From assembly GCA_020152595.1 (NCBI GenBank), contig JAIGNY010002621.1, positions 1,681,001 through 1,745,000 on the forward strand: a stretch of DNA of 64,000 nt. Direction: 5' to 3'. The notes below the pieces were generated by a model. It was not told the DNA's origin, did no database searches, and was given only the letters and a program-made list of their open reading frames with translations. A program made the translations under genes and the position numbers. Source of the DNA: Chiridota heheva. Its lineage: Eukaryota > Echinodermata > Holothuroidea > Apodida > Chiridotidae. Shown piece by piece: positions 23,271 through 33,719 of the stretch (position 1 is the first letter of the stretch; every line of letters starts with the position of its first letter).

Positions 23271-25740
23271 TTAAATATGGTCGTAGAGGGAAGCATGATG
23301 AAGAAAGGAGATAATTTTATGCGGAGGATTTTTCTGGAAGAACTCAGCAATTGAGTTGTAGGGAGCGAGGGAAGCTCTGGGAAGGTTATACAGGGGGCAA
23401 GCAAGGAGAATGTGATGGATTGTGAGGGTGCAATGGCAATTGTTGCAGAGGGGTTGGGGGAAGCCAATAAGGAGATGGGAGTGGGTGAGATGAGTGTGAC
23501 CAATTCTAAGACGGGTAATATGAACGTTGTCAATACGAGAGAGGTTGTTGATAATGGCTTTGATCGGAATTGTGGGCTGGATGACATGGAGTTTGTTATC
23601 AATTTGGGACTTCCATGAGGTTTGCCAGCGGTCCTGAACAAGGGAAGCGATAAGCGGTTTGATGTCAGAGAGGGTTTTGGGAAAAGGGGAAGGGAGGAGG
23701 GTGAGGGCAAGCTTAGCGGCTGCATCAGCCCTGTCATTACCCGGGATGCCAACATGGCTGGGTATCCAGAAGAAAAGAATAATTATCCTGCAGAGGGTGG
23801 GAGAAAGGAGTTTGTGGAGGAGGAGGTGGCATGTGAGGTTATCCCATTTAAGGTTGAGTAAAGAAGTAAGAACAGCCTTTGAGTTGGAGAAAATAACAAA
23901 GTGGCTGAGCGGGGAGTACTCAATAAAGTTGAGGGCAAGGAGAATGGCCTTAGCCACGGCTGAAAAGATGGATGAGTAGTCGGGAAGTCTGCTACTAAGG
24001 GTGATGTCTTGGATGACCGCAGCAGCAGCTGTCTTGTTGCCCTCTTTGGACCCATCAGTATAGATGGAGGTGTATTTTGAGAGTTGGTCTTTGACTTGGT
24101 TGTGGAGATTGATGAAGAGGTTAGGATGGGTTTGAGCTTTGTGATGAGTGGAGAGGTCTAGGTGGACCGAAGGGAGGGGGGTGGCCCAAGGAGGAAAAGT
24201 GGGCCAGGAGAAGGTGCCGAGAGTGGTGGGGTTGATGCCGAGATGGAAGAGGTCTGATTTAATACGTAAGCTGAAGGGAGGGGATAGGGTTTTAGTCCAA
24301 TCAAAGAGGGTGGAGAAATTGGGGTACCTAATGAGGTTGTAAACAGGGTTCTGGGTGTTGGTGAGGACCCTAAAAGCATAGGATAGGCTAAGCTTTCTAC
24401 ATCTAAGTAGAAAGGGGGGTTCGTTGGCTTCAACATGACGGCTGGTAATTGGGGAGGTCCTGTAAGCACCTAGACAAAGCCTGGGGGCTTCATTTTGGAT
24501 GTTGTTGATGTGGTTGAGGTATGAGTTGTGAGCGACACAGTAGACAATATTGCCGTAGTAAAGCTTGGCACGAATGGTGAGCCTGAAAATTTTGAGGAGA
24601 GCAAAGCGCTTCGCACCCCAAGTGGTGTTGGAGAGGAGTCTGAGGAGGTTGAGGGAGCTGTTGCATTTCAGTTTTAGGTTGGTGATGTGTTGCTTGTAGG
24701 CAAGCTTGGGGTCTAGAGTTAGACCCAGGAACTTTGTGTGTTTAACTTTTGGGATGTGATTACCATTGAGCACAAAGTTCGGGTTGGGGTGGAGGTTGTT
24801 GAAATGACAAAAGTGCATGCAGACTGTCTTGTCTTTGAAGAATTTAAAACCGTTTTTGTTGCTCCAGTCTTGCAGCAGGTCGAGGCTGATTTGGAGCCTA
24901 CTTTCAACAATAGAAAAGCTAGGGGAGGAGTAGAAGATGGTGAAGTCATCCACATATAAGGTACGTTTGATGTTGGGGCCAGGGTTATCCGCGATGTCAT
25001 TGATGCTCAGGTTGAAGAGAGTGGGAGAGAGGATGCTGCCTTGGGGGACGCCCTCTTCTTGGGGGTACGGGTTGGAGAGGGTGTGGCCAATACGAACTTG
25101 GAACCGCCTGGATGAGAGGAAGTTTTGAATAAAGATGAGGAGATGGCCTCTGAGGCCGATGGTGTGAAGTTTGCGGGTAATGCCGTATTTCCAAGTAGTT
25201 TCGAAAGCTTTCTCAAGGTCAAAAAATATGGCAATGAGGTGTTCCTTTTTTGCAAAGGATTCTCGGATAGCGGTGTCGAGCGTAATTAACTGGTCTAGGG
25301 TATCGCGACGTTTTTGGAAGCCGCTTTGGTCAGGGGAGAGGATTCTGTTGGTCTGAAGAAACCAGTTTAGTCTCTGATTAATGATCCTTTCCATAATTTT
25401 ACAGAGACAGCAAGTTAGGGCGATGGGGCGGTAGCTGGAGGGGTCGGTACCGTCTTTCTTCGGTTTAAGGACGGGGATGACAATAGCTGTCCTCCATATA
25501 GGGGGAAAGGAGTGTGAGGTCCAAATGTTGTTGAAGATTGTGAGAAGGGTTGTGGTGGCCTTGATGGGAAGGTGTTTCAGGAACTGGTAGGGGATGTTAT
25601 CTGGGCCCTTGGAGGTACAGCCAGCGTCATGGATAGCTAGGTTCAATTCAGAGAGGGTGAGAGGGGCCTTGTAGCTTTCGGAGTTGTCGGAAGGAAAAGT
25701 GATTTTCCGGGCTTCATCAGAAGCTTTTTTGGTTTGAAGG
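23271..25740 (-). pseudogene. LINE ORF2, reverse transcriptase and RNase H part
   Basis: RT motifs in order: TAIVIPVLKPKKDGTDPSSY, FDLEKAFETTWK (first Asp), EEGVPQGSILSPTLFNLSIN, then TLYVDDFTIF (the catalytic YVDD, intact). RNase H follows with YTDGSKEGNKTAAAAVIQD and GIPGNDRADAAAKLA. The Glu of the expected SA-E-AKAI is Val here (codon 23955-23957), and the Asp of F-S-D-S-K is Asn (23883-23885). A zinc-finger-like CNNCHCTLTIHHILLAC lies near the C-terminus. RNase H is probably inactive; RT looks chemically complete. Confidence 0.92.
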
Positions 25741-26977
25741 TATTGGAGTAGTTGGTCGGGGATGAGATGTTGCTAAAAGTGGCGGCGAGGTGGTTAATGA
25801 AGTCCTTTTTTGCGGTGAGAAGGTCACCATTCTGAGAGAGATGGGAGATGGGAGATTTGCCCACTCTGCCGTGGAAGCTGTTAACCATTCTCCAAATCTT
25901 CTTTGTAGGGGTGTTGGTGGTGAGAGAAGAGATGAAGTTGTTCCAAGTGTTAGTTTTACTGTCCTTAAAAGTGCGTCTGGCCTTGGCACGGCTGATGCGA
26001 AAGAGGTTGAGGTTATGGGTGGTCAGGTTAGTTTTGAAGTTCCTGAGGGCTCTTTTCCTGTTCTTGATGGCGGTTTTGCAGTCATCAGAGAACCAGGGGT
26101 TGGGGGGATGATTTGGGGGTTTGGAGGTTTTGGGAATTGAGCAGATGGCGATGTTGATAAGGATATTACTGAAGTTTGACATGGGTTCCTCATCCTCAAG
26201 GAGATGGGGGGAGAGGTGTGAGTCACAGAGGGTTTCGAAAAGGGGCCAGTCAGCCTTCTCGAGGTTCCAATTTGGGGTGTGGTCAGTGGGGGTTTGAAGG
26301 TTAGAGTGTATAAGAAGAGGGTAATGATCACTACCACAGAGGTCAGCGGTGACTCTCCAGCTAAAATCAGGGAGGAGGTTGGGGGAACAGATAGACAGGT
26401 CAATACAGGTAAGGGAGCCTGTGGCAGGGTGAAGGTAGGTCCGGGAGTTAGTGTTGAGCAAGGAGAGGCTGTGCTGACGAAGAGTGTTCTCGATGAGCTT
26501 GCCTCTGGGGTTGGTGGTAACAGAGCCCCACAGAGGGTTGTGAGCGTTGAAGTCACCAAGAAGGATGAAGGGGGAGGGGAGCTGAGAGATAAGGTTGTTA
26601 AGGCTGGTTGGCTGAATGTTGGTGTTGGGAGGGAGATAGATATTGCAAAGAGTGAAAGTTTTGTGGAGGGAGATAGATATACAGATGGCCTGAAGGTCGG
26701 TGTGCACTTGAACAGGGCTGTGCGGGATATCGTGTCTTACGAGAATGGAGACGCCCCCACAGGCCCTGTCGGCGTCCACTTGATGTTTGTGATAGCAAGC
26801 GAAGTTGTTGAGGGAGTAATGGTCGGTGGTTTTCAAAAAAGTTTCTTGTAGGCAGAAGACGACCGGGTTGAAGGTGGTGACCAGAAGGTCAATTTCTTTA
26901 GAATTGGCCTTAAGGCTCCTTATGTTCCATTGTATGATATTGAGAATGTTATTTCTATCGTTTATGTTGCACGCCAT
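25643..26977 (-). pseudogene. LINE ORF2, APE-type endonuclease part
   Basis: Starts at ATG (26975-26977) inside the last bases of ORF1, an overlap of about 23 bases. It has the endonuclease hallmarks: IIQWNIRSL, VFCLQETFL (catalytic Glu), LLGDFNAHNPLWG (Asp-Asn), and GSDHYPLLI (Ser-Asp-His). This enzyme nicks target DNA for priming. The frame ends at 25643, but the RT frame is already open upstream. The two frames meet at a run of six T (25725-25730), so a one-base slip there explains the split. Confidence 0.92.
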
Positions 26978-28350
26978 AAGGAGGCATAAGGTTATCTTGA
27001 GGAGGATCTGTTTGGTCTGAGCTGCTTAATTTTCTCTTTGGATTTGTCCCTATTTCTTTGGGAACGGTTTTTTTTAAAGTTGGACGAGAAGTATGTTCGG
27101 TAACCGAACAATCCATGTTCTCTTCCGTGTCATTAGTGTGGGTGTGGGTTTGGATGGTGGACTGTTTGTTTATTGGTTGTTTCTTGGTTTGTTGCTTGTT
27201 GATTGGGTGACTGTTACTGTTAGCCACGTTGGCTTGAGTTTGTTGTTTGTTGGCATTAGATGGGTTGACGTAGGGGATGGCGGAAGTCTTTGAGGAGGAA
27301 GGAAGGTTAGGGGGAGAAGTGGTGGAGGTGGAGGTCGTTTGGGTAGTAGGTGTGGTTTGTTTGTTGTCAATGGTGATGGGCTTAGGACTTGGTAAGAAGA
27401 GCCAGGTGAGGTCTGTTTGGGTATGCGAGTCAGTTTTTTTTGTGTTAGGGGGGGCATTATTGGTGTTGGAGGAGACTACGCTCGAGTAGGATGGAATAGT
27501 ATGCAGTGAAGCGAGAAATTGCTTCCTGGCCTCTGGGTATGTGATGTTGGGGTTAAGGGAGTTTAGTTTGGTTATTTGTTTTTCTTGGAGCCAGGTGGGG
27601 CAGTCTTTAGAGAAGGAGGGATGGTTTGCTGGATGGGTACCGCTGCAATTCGTGCAGTGTGGGGTGCTGGTGCAGGAGGTGCTGTCATGGTCTAGGGCTC
27701 CACAGTTGCCACAGCGCGCTTGGCTGCGGCAGGAGTTTTTCCCATGGCCATACCTCTGGCACTTATGGCAACGGAGGTGGTTTGGGATGTAAGGAGTGAC
27801 TGGGATCCTTAAGCAGCCTGCTGTTAGGTGGGAGGGGAGAGTTGGTGTGGAAAAAGTTAGGAAAATGGTGTTAGTGGGAGTTTCGGCACCGTCTCTCTTG
27901 AGGACGAAACGACGGGCTTCTGTGACATTTTTGTTGGTTACTTCGTTTACGAGATCTTCATCAGTAAGGTAGGCCAGATCCCTAAATCTGACCACACCTT
28001 TACTGTAGTTTAGGGAACAGTGGGGGGTGACAGTAACGTCAATTCCTGTATTAGCTAGGGTTTTATTCTTGAGGAGGGTGGTAGCTTGAGTATCTCTGGT
28101 GCAGTGCACCAGGAGATCGCCAGATCTGAGGGTGGAGACTTTAGGGAGGGTACCGACAAGACCTTGGAGTGCCTTGTGGATTAGGAATGGGGAAACTTTC
28201 TTCTTTATTTGTGGCCTGTATTATAAGGATTTTAGGGATTGGGGCTGAATAATGGTTAACAGTGGTGGTAGGTGGGTCACGGGGAGGGGAGGGAGGGTCA
28301 AGATCAAGGTCAAGGCAAAAGCGTTTTGTCATCGTGAAAAAACAAACCAA
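26955..28350 (-). pseudogene. LINE ORF1, Gag-like CCHC protein (one frame break)
   Basis: The main frame is 26955-28109 and continues in-frame upstream to about 28200. The N-terminal part (28141-28350, MTKRFCLDLDLDPPSP onward) lies in another frame and joins at about 28195-28206, where a one-base change is needed. Three zinc knuckles are seen: CHKCQRYGHGKNSC, CGNCGALDHDSTSC and CTNCSGTHPANHPSFSKDC. These bind element RNA in the I and related clades. A long Ser/Thr/Asn/Pro/Gln tail follows. Confidence 0.88.
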
Positions 28351-28574
28351 GGGCCGAGACTCGAGGCAGCTAGAAAAAAAGTCGCGGAACTACTATATTA
28401 GGACCGCTATACTGTACCGAAGGCGCAAAAAAAACTGGTCAGAACGAAATGGAACGAAAGGGAGAATATAAAGGAAACGATCTCACCGAGAAGAAAAGCC
28501 CATCCACAGAGAGAAAATCCGAAAATGATGATATAAAACAAAATTTGTGCAAAGTCAAGTGAAGTGGAAACCAG

Positions 28575-28714
28575 AGCAAAGCACCAGAGATGGGCATTCA
28601 AGTTCCAAGTAATGACTTAGCTAGTTATGATACATCTTTTAATAGTCTAATATTAAAACCTTTAGCGAACAATTAATCTAGCAAAACAGGACTTTGGCAA
28701 GATCATCAACATAC
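28575..28714. other. Remainder of SINE copy 3 and intron to exon 20
   Basis: Alignable to 21326-21459 (TTCCAAGTAATGA and GCAAAACAGGACT shared). It confirms that the LINE split a duplicated intron. Confidence 0.8.
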
Positions 28715-28870
28715 TTGTAATTGAGCATCAGCAGCATATAATGCTTTGGTCAGCTCATCATTTACTTGCTCCTTGGCTGCAGATGCTTCCTCAGCTGTGT
28801 TCTTTGCATCCGTGCTCATCTGCATCAAACAATTGTGTTGCTCTTCAAGTTTTGTGGGTTGCTCTTTTAC
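28715..28870 (-). CDS. Coiled-coil gene exon 20 (type A2 module)
   Basis: 156 bases, 52 residues, phase 0. It reads VKEQPTKLEEQHNCLMQMST and ends LYAADAQLQ. More diverged than exons 23 and 27. Confidence 0.93.
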
Positions 28871-29024
28871 CTGTGAGAACAGCAACAAGGTTAACAGTGT
28901 TTCAGATCTGATATTTGTCGTATCACTTGAAGGTATAATTATTTGGAGGTGTTTAAAAAAAAAAAATTAAGTCAGTGTCTTACAAAAAACATAATCCACT
29001 TTCATAAAGTAAAATACAGCATAC

Positions 29025-29183
29025 CTGTTGTAGTTCAGCTTTTGCAGCATCTAATGCTTTGGTCAGCTCATCAATTTCTTGCTCCTTGGCTGTAGATGCT
29101 TCCTTAGCTGCATTCTCTGCATCTATGCTCATCTGCATCAAACAATTGTATTGCTCTCTAAGCTTTGAAATTTCATCCTCAAC
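29025..29183 (-). CDS. Coiled-coil gene exon 19 (type A1 module)
   Basis: 159 bases, 53 residues, phase 0. It reads VEDEISKLREQYNCLMQMSI and ends DAAKAELQQ. Its first ten residues differ from the other A1 exons, while the rest and the 3' intron match them. This suggests an exon hybrid or partial gene conversion. Confidence 0.93.
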
Positions 29184-30017
29184 CTATGAAAGAAACCAAC
29201 ATATTATTGTCAAAAGGGTTTTGAATCCCTTTTAAAGTTCATCAAAATTTAGTTATACTGTCTATGAATATGTTATTCCTGATATTCAATTTCTTCACTT
29301 GTTTCACAACTTTCACTGGTTATGTAGATCAGCAACACTATTAGCCATCTACTGAAAATTGGCATACCTTAACTGAATTTCAGTTACCAATTATTATATC
29401 CTTGTTAGGTATGTTTAGTCTACATTGTTGCTAACATGACGATCTGAGAGGCCTATCAAAAACTTGTCCAAACCCCTCAGCACAGAAACCACAATTTATC
29501 TACCAATTATCATCCTACCTGAGTACTTTTTATTCTTTAAAGTCCTCCAGGCACTAATTGGAGAAAACTATTAGTGAATTGCATGGTTGGCTTTGCTCAG
29601 AAAATAAGATCTCCAAACCACACTTTACTAAAAGGGCTGTGTATAGCCAGCAATTTAGCTTGCTCAAATTCACTGGTTAATCAAGCATTGATGTTAACAA
29701 AAGAGTCCAGGAGAGTGAGACTTAGTGGAGACGGGTTTGAAATATAATATCGCTGACTTGTTCCATTTGCCAATCGGGACTTGGTGTTGGAAACTTATAG
29801 GCCTCTTGGATCGTCATAAATGATCAGAAACGTATCTTTATGCTAATTTTGGTCCTTTTTCTTTTGTCAAGGAACTTCTCAGTTACAAATCAAAATTTCA
29901 TTTTTGGTGCTATCAAAATAAAACCAAGAAATGTAAAAGTTATCTCTCCAGCAGGATTATTCCAGTGATTCTTCTAATACTAGTATTCAAATTTAAGTAG
30001 AAAAAGCTGAACTGCAC
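29184..30017. other. Intron 18, no recognisable element
   Basis: Unique-looking, AT-rich. It lacks the block shared by the corresponding introns of the other two trios, so it diverged or was replaced. Confidence 0.5.
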
Positions 30018-30206
30018 CTTTTCCAGGCTTTGTCTCGTCTCTTCATGGTTCCTCCTCTCCTCACTTAGTCTGCCCTCCAGCTCATCTCTGCAACCATCCC
30101 ATTGCTCCTTTATGTCATCATTGCACCGAACCGCTGCCTCCAGTTTCTCTGCTAGTTCAGAGAGTTTTTGCTGCAAAACATCACTTTCATCTGATTGGCT
30201 TGATGT
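30018..30206 (-). CDS. Coiled-coil gene exon 18 (type B module)
   Basis: 189 bases, 63 residues, phase 0. It reads TSSQSDESDVLQQKLSELAE, has a CNDDIKEQWDGCRDELEGRL core and ends ETRQSLEK. It keeps the SQSD insertion of exon 29 but lacks its QKS, so it is intermediate between exon 29 and exons 21/24. Confidence 0.93.
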
Positions 30207-30629
30207 CTGAGATTTTAAAATGGTTAGGTTTGCATGCGAATAAAGATAAATGTACGATTAATATAAATGGTGAAAGATATGTGCTATAAATAAAATAAAC
30301 ATTAGAAAAATGAACTTAAAAAAAATGAACTAAATATTAATTATGAAATTAAAATATGAAAATAAAAACTGCCCAATTCAAATTCATGTAGCATTTCATA
30401 CACTTCATTAAAGTATCTAATTATAATTTCCAATTTAATTTGAAAATGTTAACCTAATTGAGTAAAGATATACATTCTTAAAATTTTGAAACAAATTGAT
30501 CAAAATTCAAAGTAGCAACAAGAAAGTATTGCATTATCCATCTTTATGAATGGTTTGGATGCTCAGATGTTTTTTGTAAATCTCTCTTAGTTAAAATGAT
30601 ACTATTACTTTGAAAGTAAATCTGCAGAC

Positions 30630-30836
30630 CTTGAGGATTTCAAGCTCCTGTTTGATTTCTTCATGATTTTTCTTCTCTTGGCTCAGTTCACCTTCCAAAT
30701 CCTCTACAAACTGCTTCAAATGGTCACATTGAGCTTGGGCTGCGACATACAATTCTGACATGTTCTTCAAATTTCTTTCACTCTCTTGCAACTTTTCAAC
30801 ATTCTCCTCCATGGAAAGCTTTTCATTAGCATGAAG
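30630..30836 (-). CDS. Coiled-coil gene exon 17 (type C module)
   Basis: 207 bases, 69 residues, phase 0. It reads LHANEKLSMEENVEKLQESE and ends NHEEIKQELEILK. It has the same length and ending as exon 28. Confidence 0.9.
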
Positions 30837-31264
30837 CTATTCAGGGAAGAAAAATGTTGATATGAAGTGAATAAATATCATGTACAAATAAATGAGAAAT
30901 AATGAGATGAAAATAAAAATCTGAAGCCAGTGATCAATAAAGAAACAGGACTATCAAGAACAACTGAGGCTTCATTGAAATATAGACGAAAGGTTCTAAT
31001 GCTGAAGGTATTTCTTATAATTACAATAGCTGATCAATCTTTTGATTTAACTTAATGGTAATTAACGATTAAACAATATAAGATGTTATTATATGCTAGT
31101 ATTTAATATGGACTTCAACTTAAAATTACAAACAGGATAATTTTCCTTGGAAGTTCACCAATGATTAAGGTACGACACAGATCAAAAACTTTGAGAACTT
31201 TCTTTTTAATTTCAAGACACTATGATAGATCTGTGAAACAATGACAAAATCAGCACTTAAGTAA
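30837..31264. other. Intron 16, 3' part; nothing recognisable
   Basis: AT-rich, with no coding signal. Confidence 0.5.
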
Positions 31265-31527
31265 AAAGAAGAAGGTGGAGGTGGATCGGCTATGTGATGC
31301 GCATGAGAACTATTAAGCACTGTGTGACAGCTATGACGTGGAAACCAGAGGGGAGAAGGAAAGTTGGTCTTCCTAGAACAACCTGGAGAAGGACAGTCGA
31401 GAAGGAGAGGAAAGTGATGGGATGGAGCTCGTGGACAGAAGCCAGACAAGTTGCAAATAACAGAGTCCAGTGGAGAGAGTTTACTGCAGCCTTATGGGCC
31501 AGGAGGCCTGAAGAGACTAGGTAATGA
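31265..31527 (+). mobile_element. RTE-like LINE, C-terminal RT tail fragment
   Basis: The plus frames read MTWKPEGRRKVGLPRTTWRR, TVEKERKVMGWSSWTEARQV and ANNRVQWREFTAALWARRPE. Together with RRWRWIGYVMRM-type sequence upstream in another frame, this is the typical C-terminal tail of RTE-like endonuclease-reverse transcriptases (G-R-x-K-x-T-W-R-R-T-V-E). It is a severely 5'-truncated relic. Confidence 0.85.
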
Positions 31528-32700
31528 TAGATCTGTTTCATTCTCACAACTTTTTCTTATTCTGAATTGGCTTAAAATTCAAGAGGTTCTAAATGACCAA
31601 TTTCGAACCAATTTTGAAGGGATATTTTTTTAGTGCATTTGTGAATTTTTTGTCTTGACTGATACGTCAATAAATGTTTCCAATAGTGTTTATCATGATT
31701 GGTAGAATAAACCAAAGTAAAAAGGAGTTTGTCATCGTAAGCTCAGACATGAAATACTAAGTTAACCTTATACAATAACAATTACCAACAAAGGATGCAG
31801 AAAAGGGCAAACTTAAACAGCTTACAGCACTTTGCTTGACCCGAATGTATGCTTCAAGACTTGCCTCAAAACATTTCCTGAGAAAATCTCATTTATATTT
31901 TTCTTAGTAATATTCCTTAAAAACAATTATTTGAAGTCAGTGATGAAAATTGCTAAAGGGTAGTATTCTCGCAGGTATTGGTACAGATTGATTAAAGTAT
32001 GAAGTTCACCACAGACATGTTACCAACAGTGTACTATTATACATTTCTCAATTCTGAAAATGGAAAATACATTTGGTGTGTGATTTAACTTATTTTGAAT
32101 GGGTCGTTTCTAAGTCTCCTCGTTACATTGTTGAGGTGCTCACTGCAGACACAAGACCTTGCTGGCGTGAGTCTAGGTTGGCTACGAATCAAGTCTATTT
32201 TAACTTTTGCAGCTCAGATTTTACTTTCTTCAATATCTATGAGTTATTCTCGAGTTAGTTGAACTTCTCTTTTTGTATCTATTAGTGCCTGACATCAGTA
32301 AAGAGTTGCATACTAGGGAGACGAAAGCGAGTGGTCCTTTAACCAGTTGACTCAGGAGCATTCTTGGTGTCACGCTGTTTGAGTCTGACATCAGAGTAAC
32401 AGTGTACTGTAAGCCACGTGCAATTAGACCTAAATGATGTCAGAAAACCATTTCTGACTTAAACGTTTGAATAAACTTGGATGGTCGTAGAGACATGCAT
32501 GGTTGAAAAGTGTGCAGACAACACAACTTTGTGGGTCTGAATGGTATCATTGACTCTGGTTAACGAGTTTAATAGCGAACCATTAACGTATGCCATAAAC
32601 CATAGGGCCATTAATTGTAAGAAGGTACTTGTAAAATGACTAGAGAAGTACTTACAGACTTTACACCTCAGAATGTCTTGAGTACGTCTGGCTATGCTGG
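31528..32700. other. Intron 16 middle; no clear element
   Basis: AT-rich to about 32250, then moderate GC. Motifs such as CCACGTGCAATTAGACC hint at the left, eroded part of the element below, but no boundary can be drawn. Confidence 0.35.
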
Positions 32701-32914
32701 ATGCCCAGCATTGGGTGCCCATATCGTAAGGTAAACCATACAGTGATACTAAACAATTGATTTAGTCAATGCTATTAACACTACTTAAAGGGTTAATTAA
32801 AGAGGGCCGTTAACATACGCCGTACACTATAAGGGCCACTAACTGCGTAAAGCTTTGAGCCGTAAGACCTTGGAGTGGTAAGCAGTTGGCTATGGCTGTG
32901 GAGATAACTAGCCC

Positions 32915-33715
32915 CATACGCCAGGGGTGCAGATCTATGTTTGAGTTTGAGGGGGCAAAAACTAGAGCAGTGGCGAAGCTAGACTTTTTGGGAGAGCAAA
33001 GGAAGTGAAATTTCCATAAATGTGCGATTAGCCCCCCCACCCTTCCTCCAAAAGAAAATGAAAAATCAAGTATGCAAACTTGAAAAAGTTGTGTTTACCA
33101 TTGTTCAATTAATTTATAAATATTTTTTCTTTTATAGTTATGCAATATTTTCTCTTAGTTTTCATCAAAGCTTACCTAAAAATAAAAGGAAATTATACAA
33201 AATTGAAGCAAATTTCACAAAAAGGAACAAATTTCATGAACATGAAAATACTTTTAAAAATTTGAAAGAACTTTTTTGAAAATTGATAGAAATTTTTGAA
33301 AATTAACGAAAATTTCCAGAAAATAAAAGTATGAAAATTGAAGCAAATTTCACGGAAATAAAAAGAGATTTACCAAAATTGAAGCAAATTTTACAAAAAA
33401 AAGAAAAATTTACGAAAATTGAACAAAAATTGAAATGAATTATGCCAAAAATGAAGGAAATTGCACAACAAATTTGGTGCAGATATTCTGGAAATAAATA
33501 AAAATGCGCACAAATTGAAACAAATTTGATGAAAATCAAGAAAATTAACAATTGAAGCAAAAACACCCAATTTTGGTTTGAATATGGCTGCTCTCAAGTT
33601 CATGAATTCAAATTTTCATAGGGGCCTACTTATATTTTTGAGGGGGCGAAACGATACTTGCCCCCTACCATTTCATCTGAGGGGGCTAACGACCCTCTTG
33701 ACCCCGTGATCCGCG
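32915..33715. repeat. Nested A-rich element within the 32.7-36.3-kb element
   Basis: A block between GGGGTGCAGATCTATG and ACCCCGTGATCCGCGCCTAT that interrupts the subrepeat array. It has short inverted hints at its ends (GGGGGCAAAA/GCCCCC) and an internal degenerate array of about 30-base units of the type AAAATTGAAGCAAATTTCAC (33170-33560). No coding capacity. Confidence 0.55.
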
Positions 33716-33719
33716 CCTA

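Larger units (their letters stand above)
23057..28574 (-). mobile_element. Full-length I-like non-LTR retrotransposon with 9-bp target duplication
   Basis: The element occupies 23066-28565, between direct repeats GGAAACCAG at 23057-23065 and 28566-28574. It has a 5' leader (28351-28565), ORF1 with zinc knuckles, ORF2 with endonuclease, RT and RNase H, and a 3' UTR ending in a CATCAAACAAACAAA tail. RNase H plus APE endonuclease plus CCHC ORF1 fits the I superfamily. ORF1 and ORF2 each carry one frame break. The paralogous, unoccupied site is preserved at 21317-21325, which proves the boundaries. Confidence 0.95.

Noticed and set aside
25790-26851. Plus-strand open frames up to 190 residues
   Set aside because: Antisense shadows of the LINE endonuclease frame.
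31290-31547. Minus-strand open frames of 85-94 residues
   Set aside because: Antisense to the RTE-like RT tail, which explains the open reading.
33303-33603. Phe-rich minus-strand open frames
   Set aside because: Translation of an A-rich degenerate array; no real composition bias toward coding.
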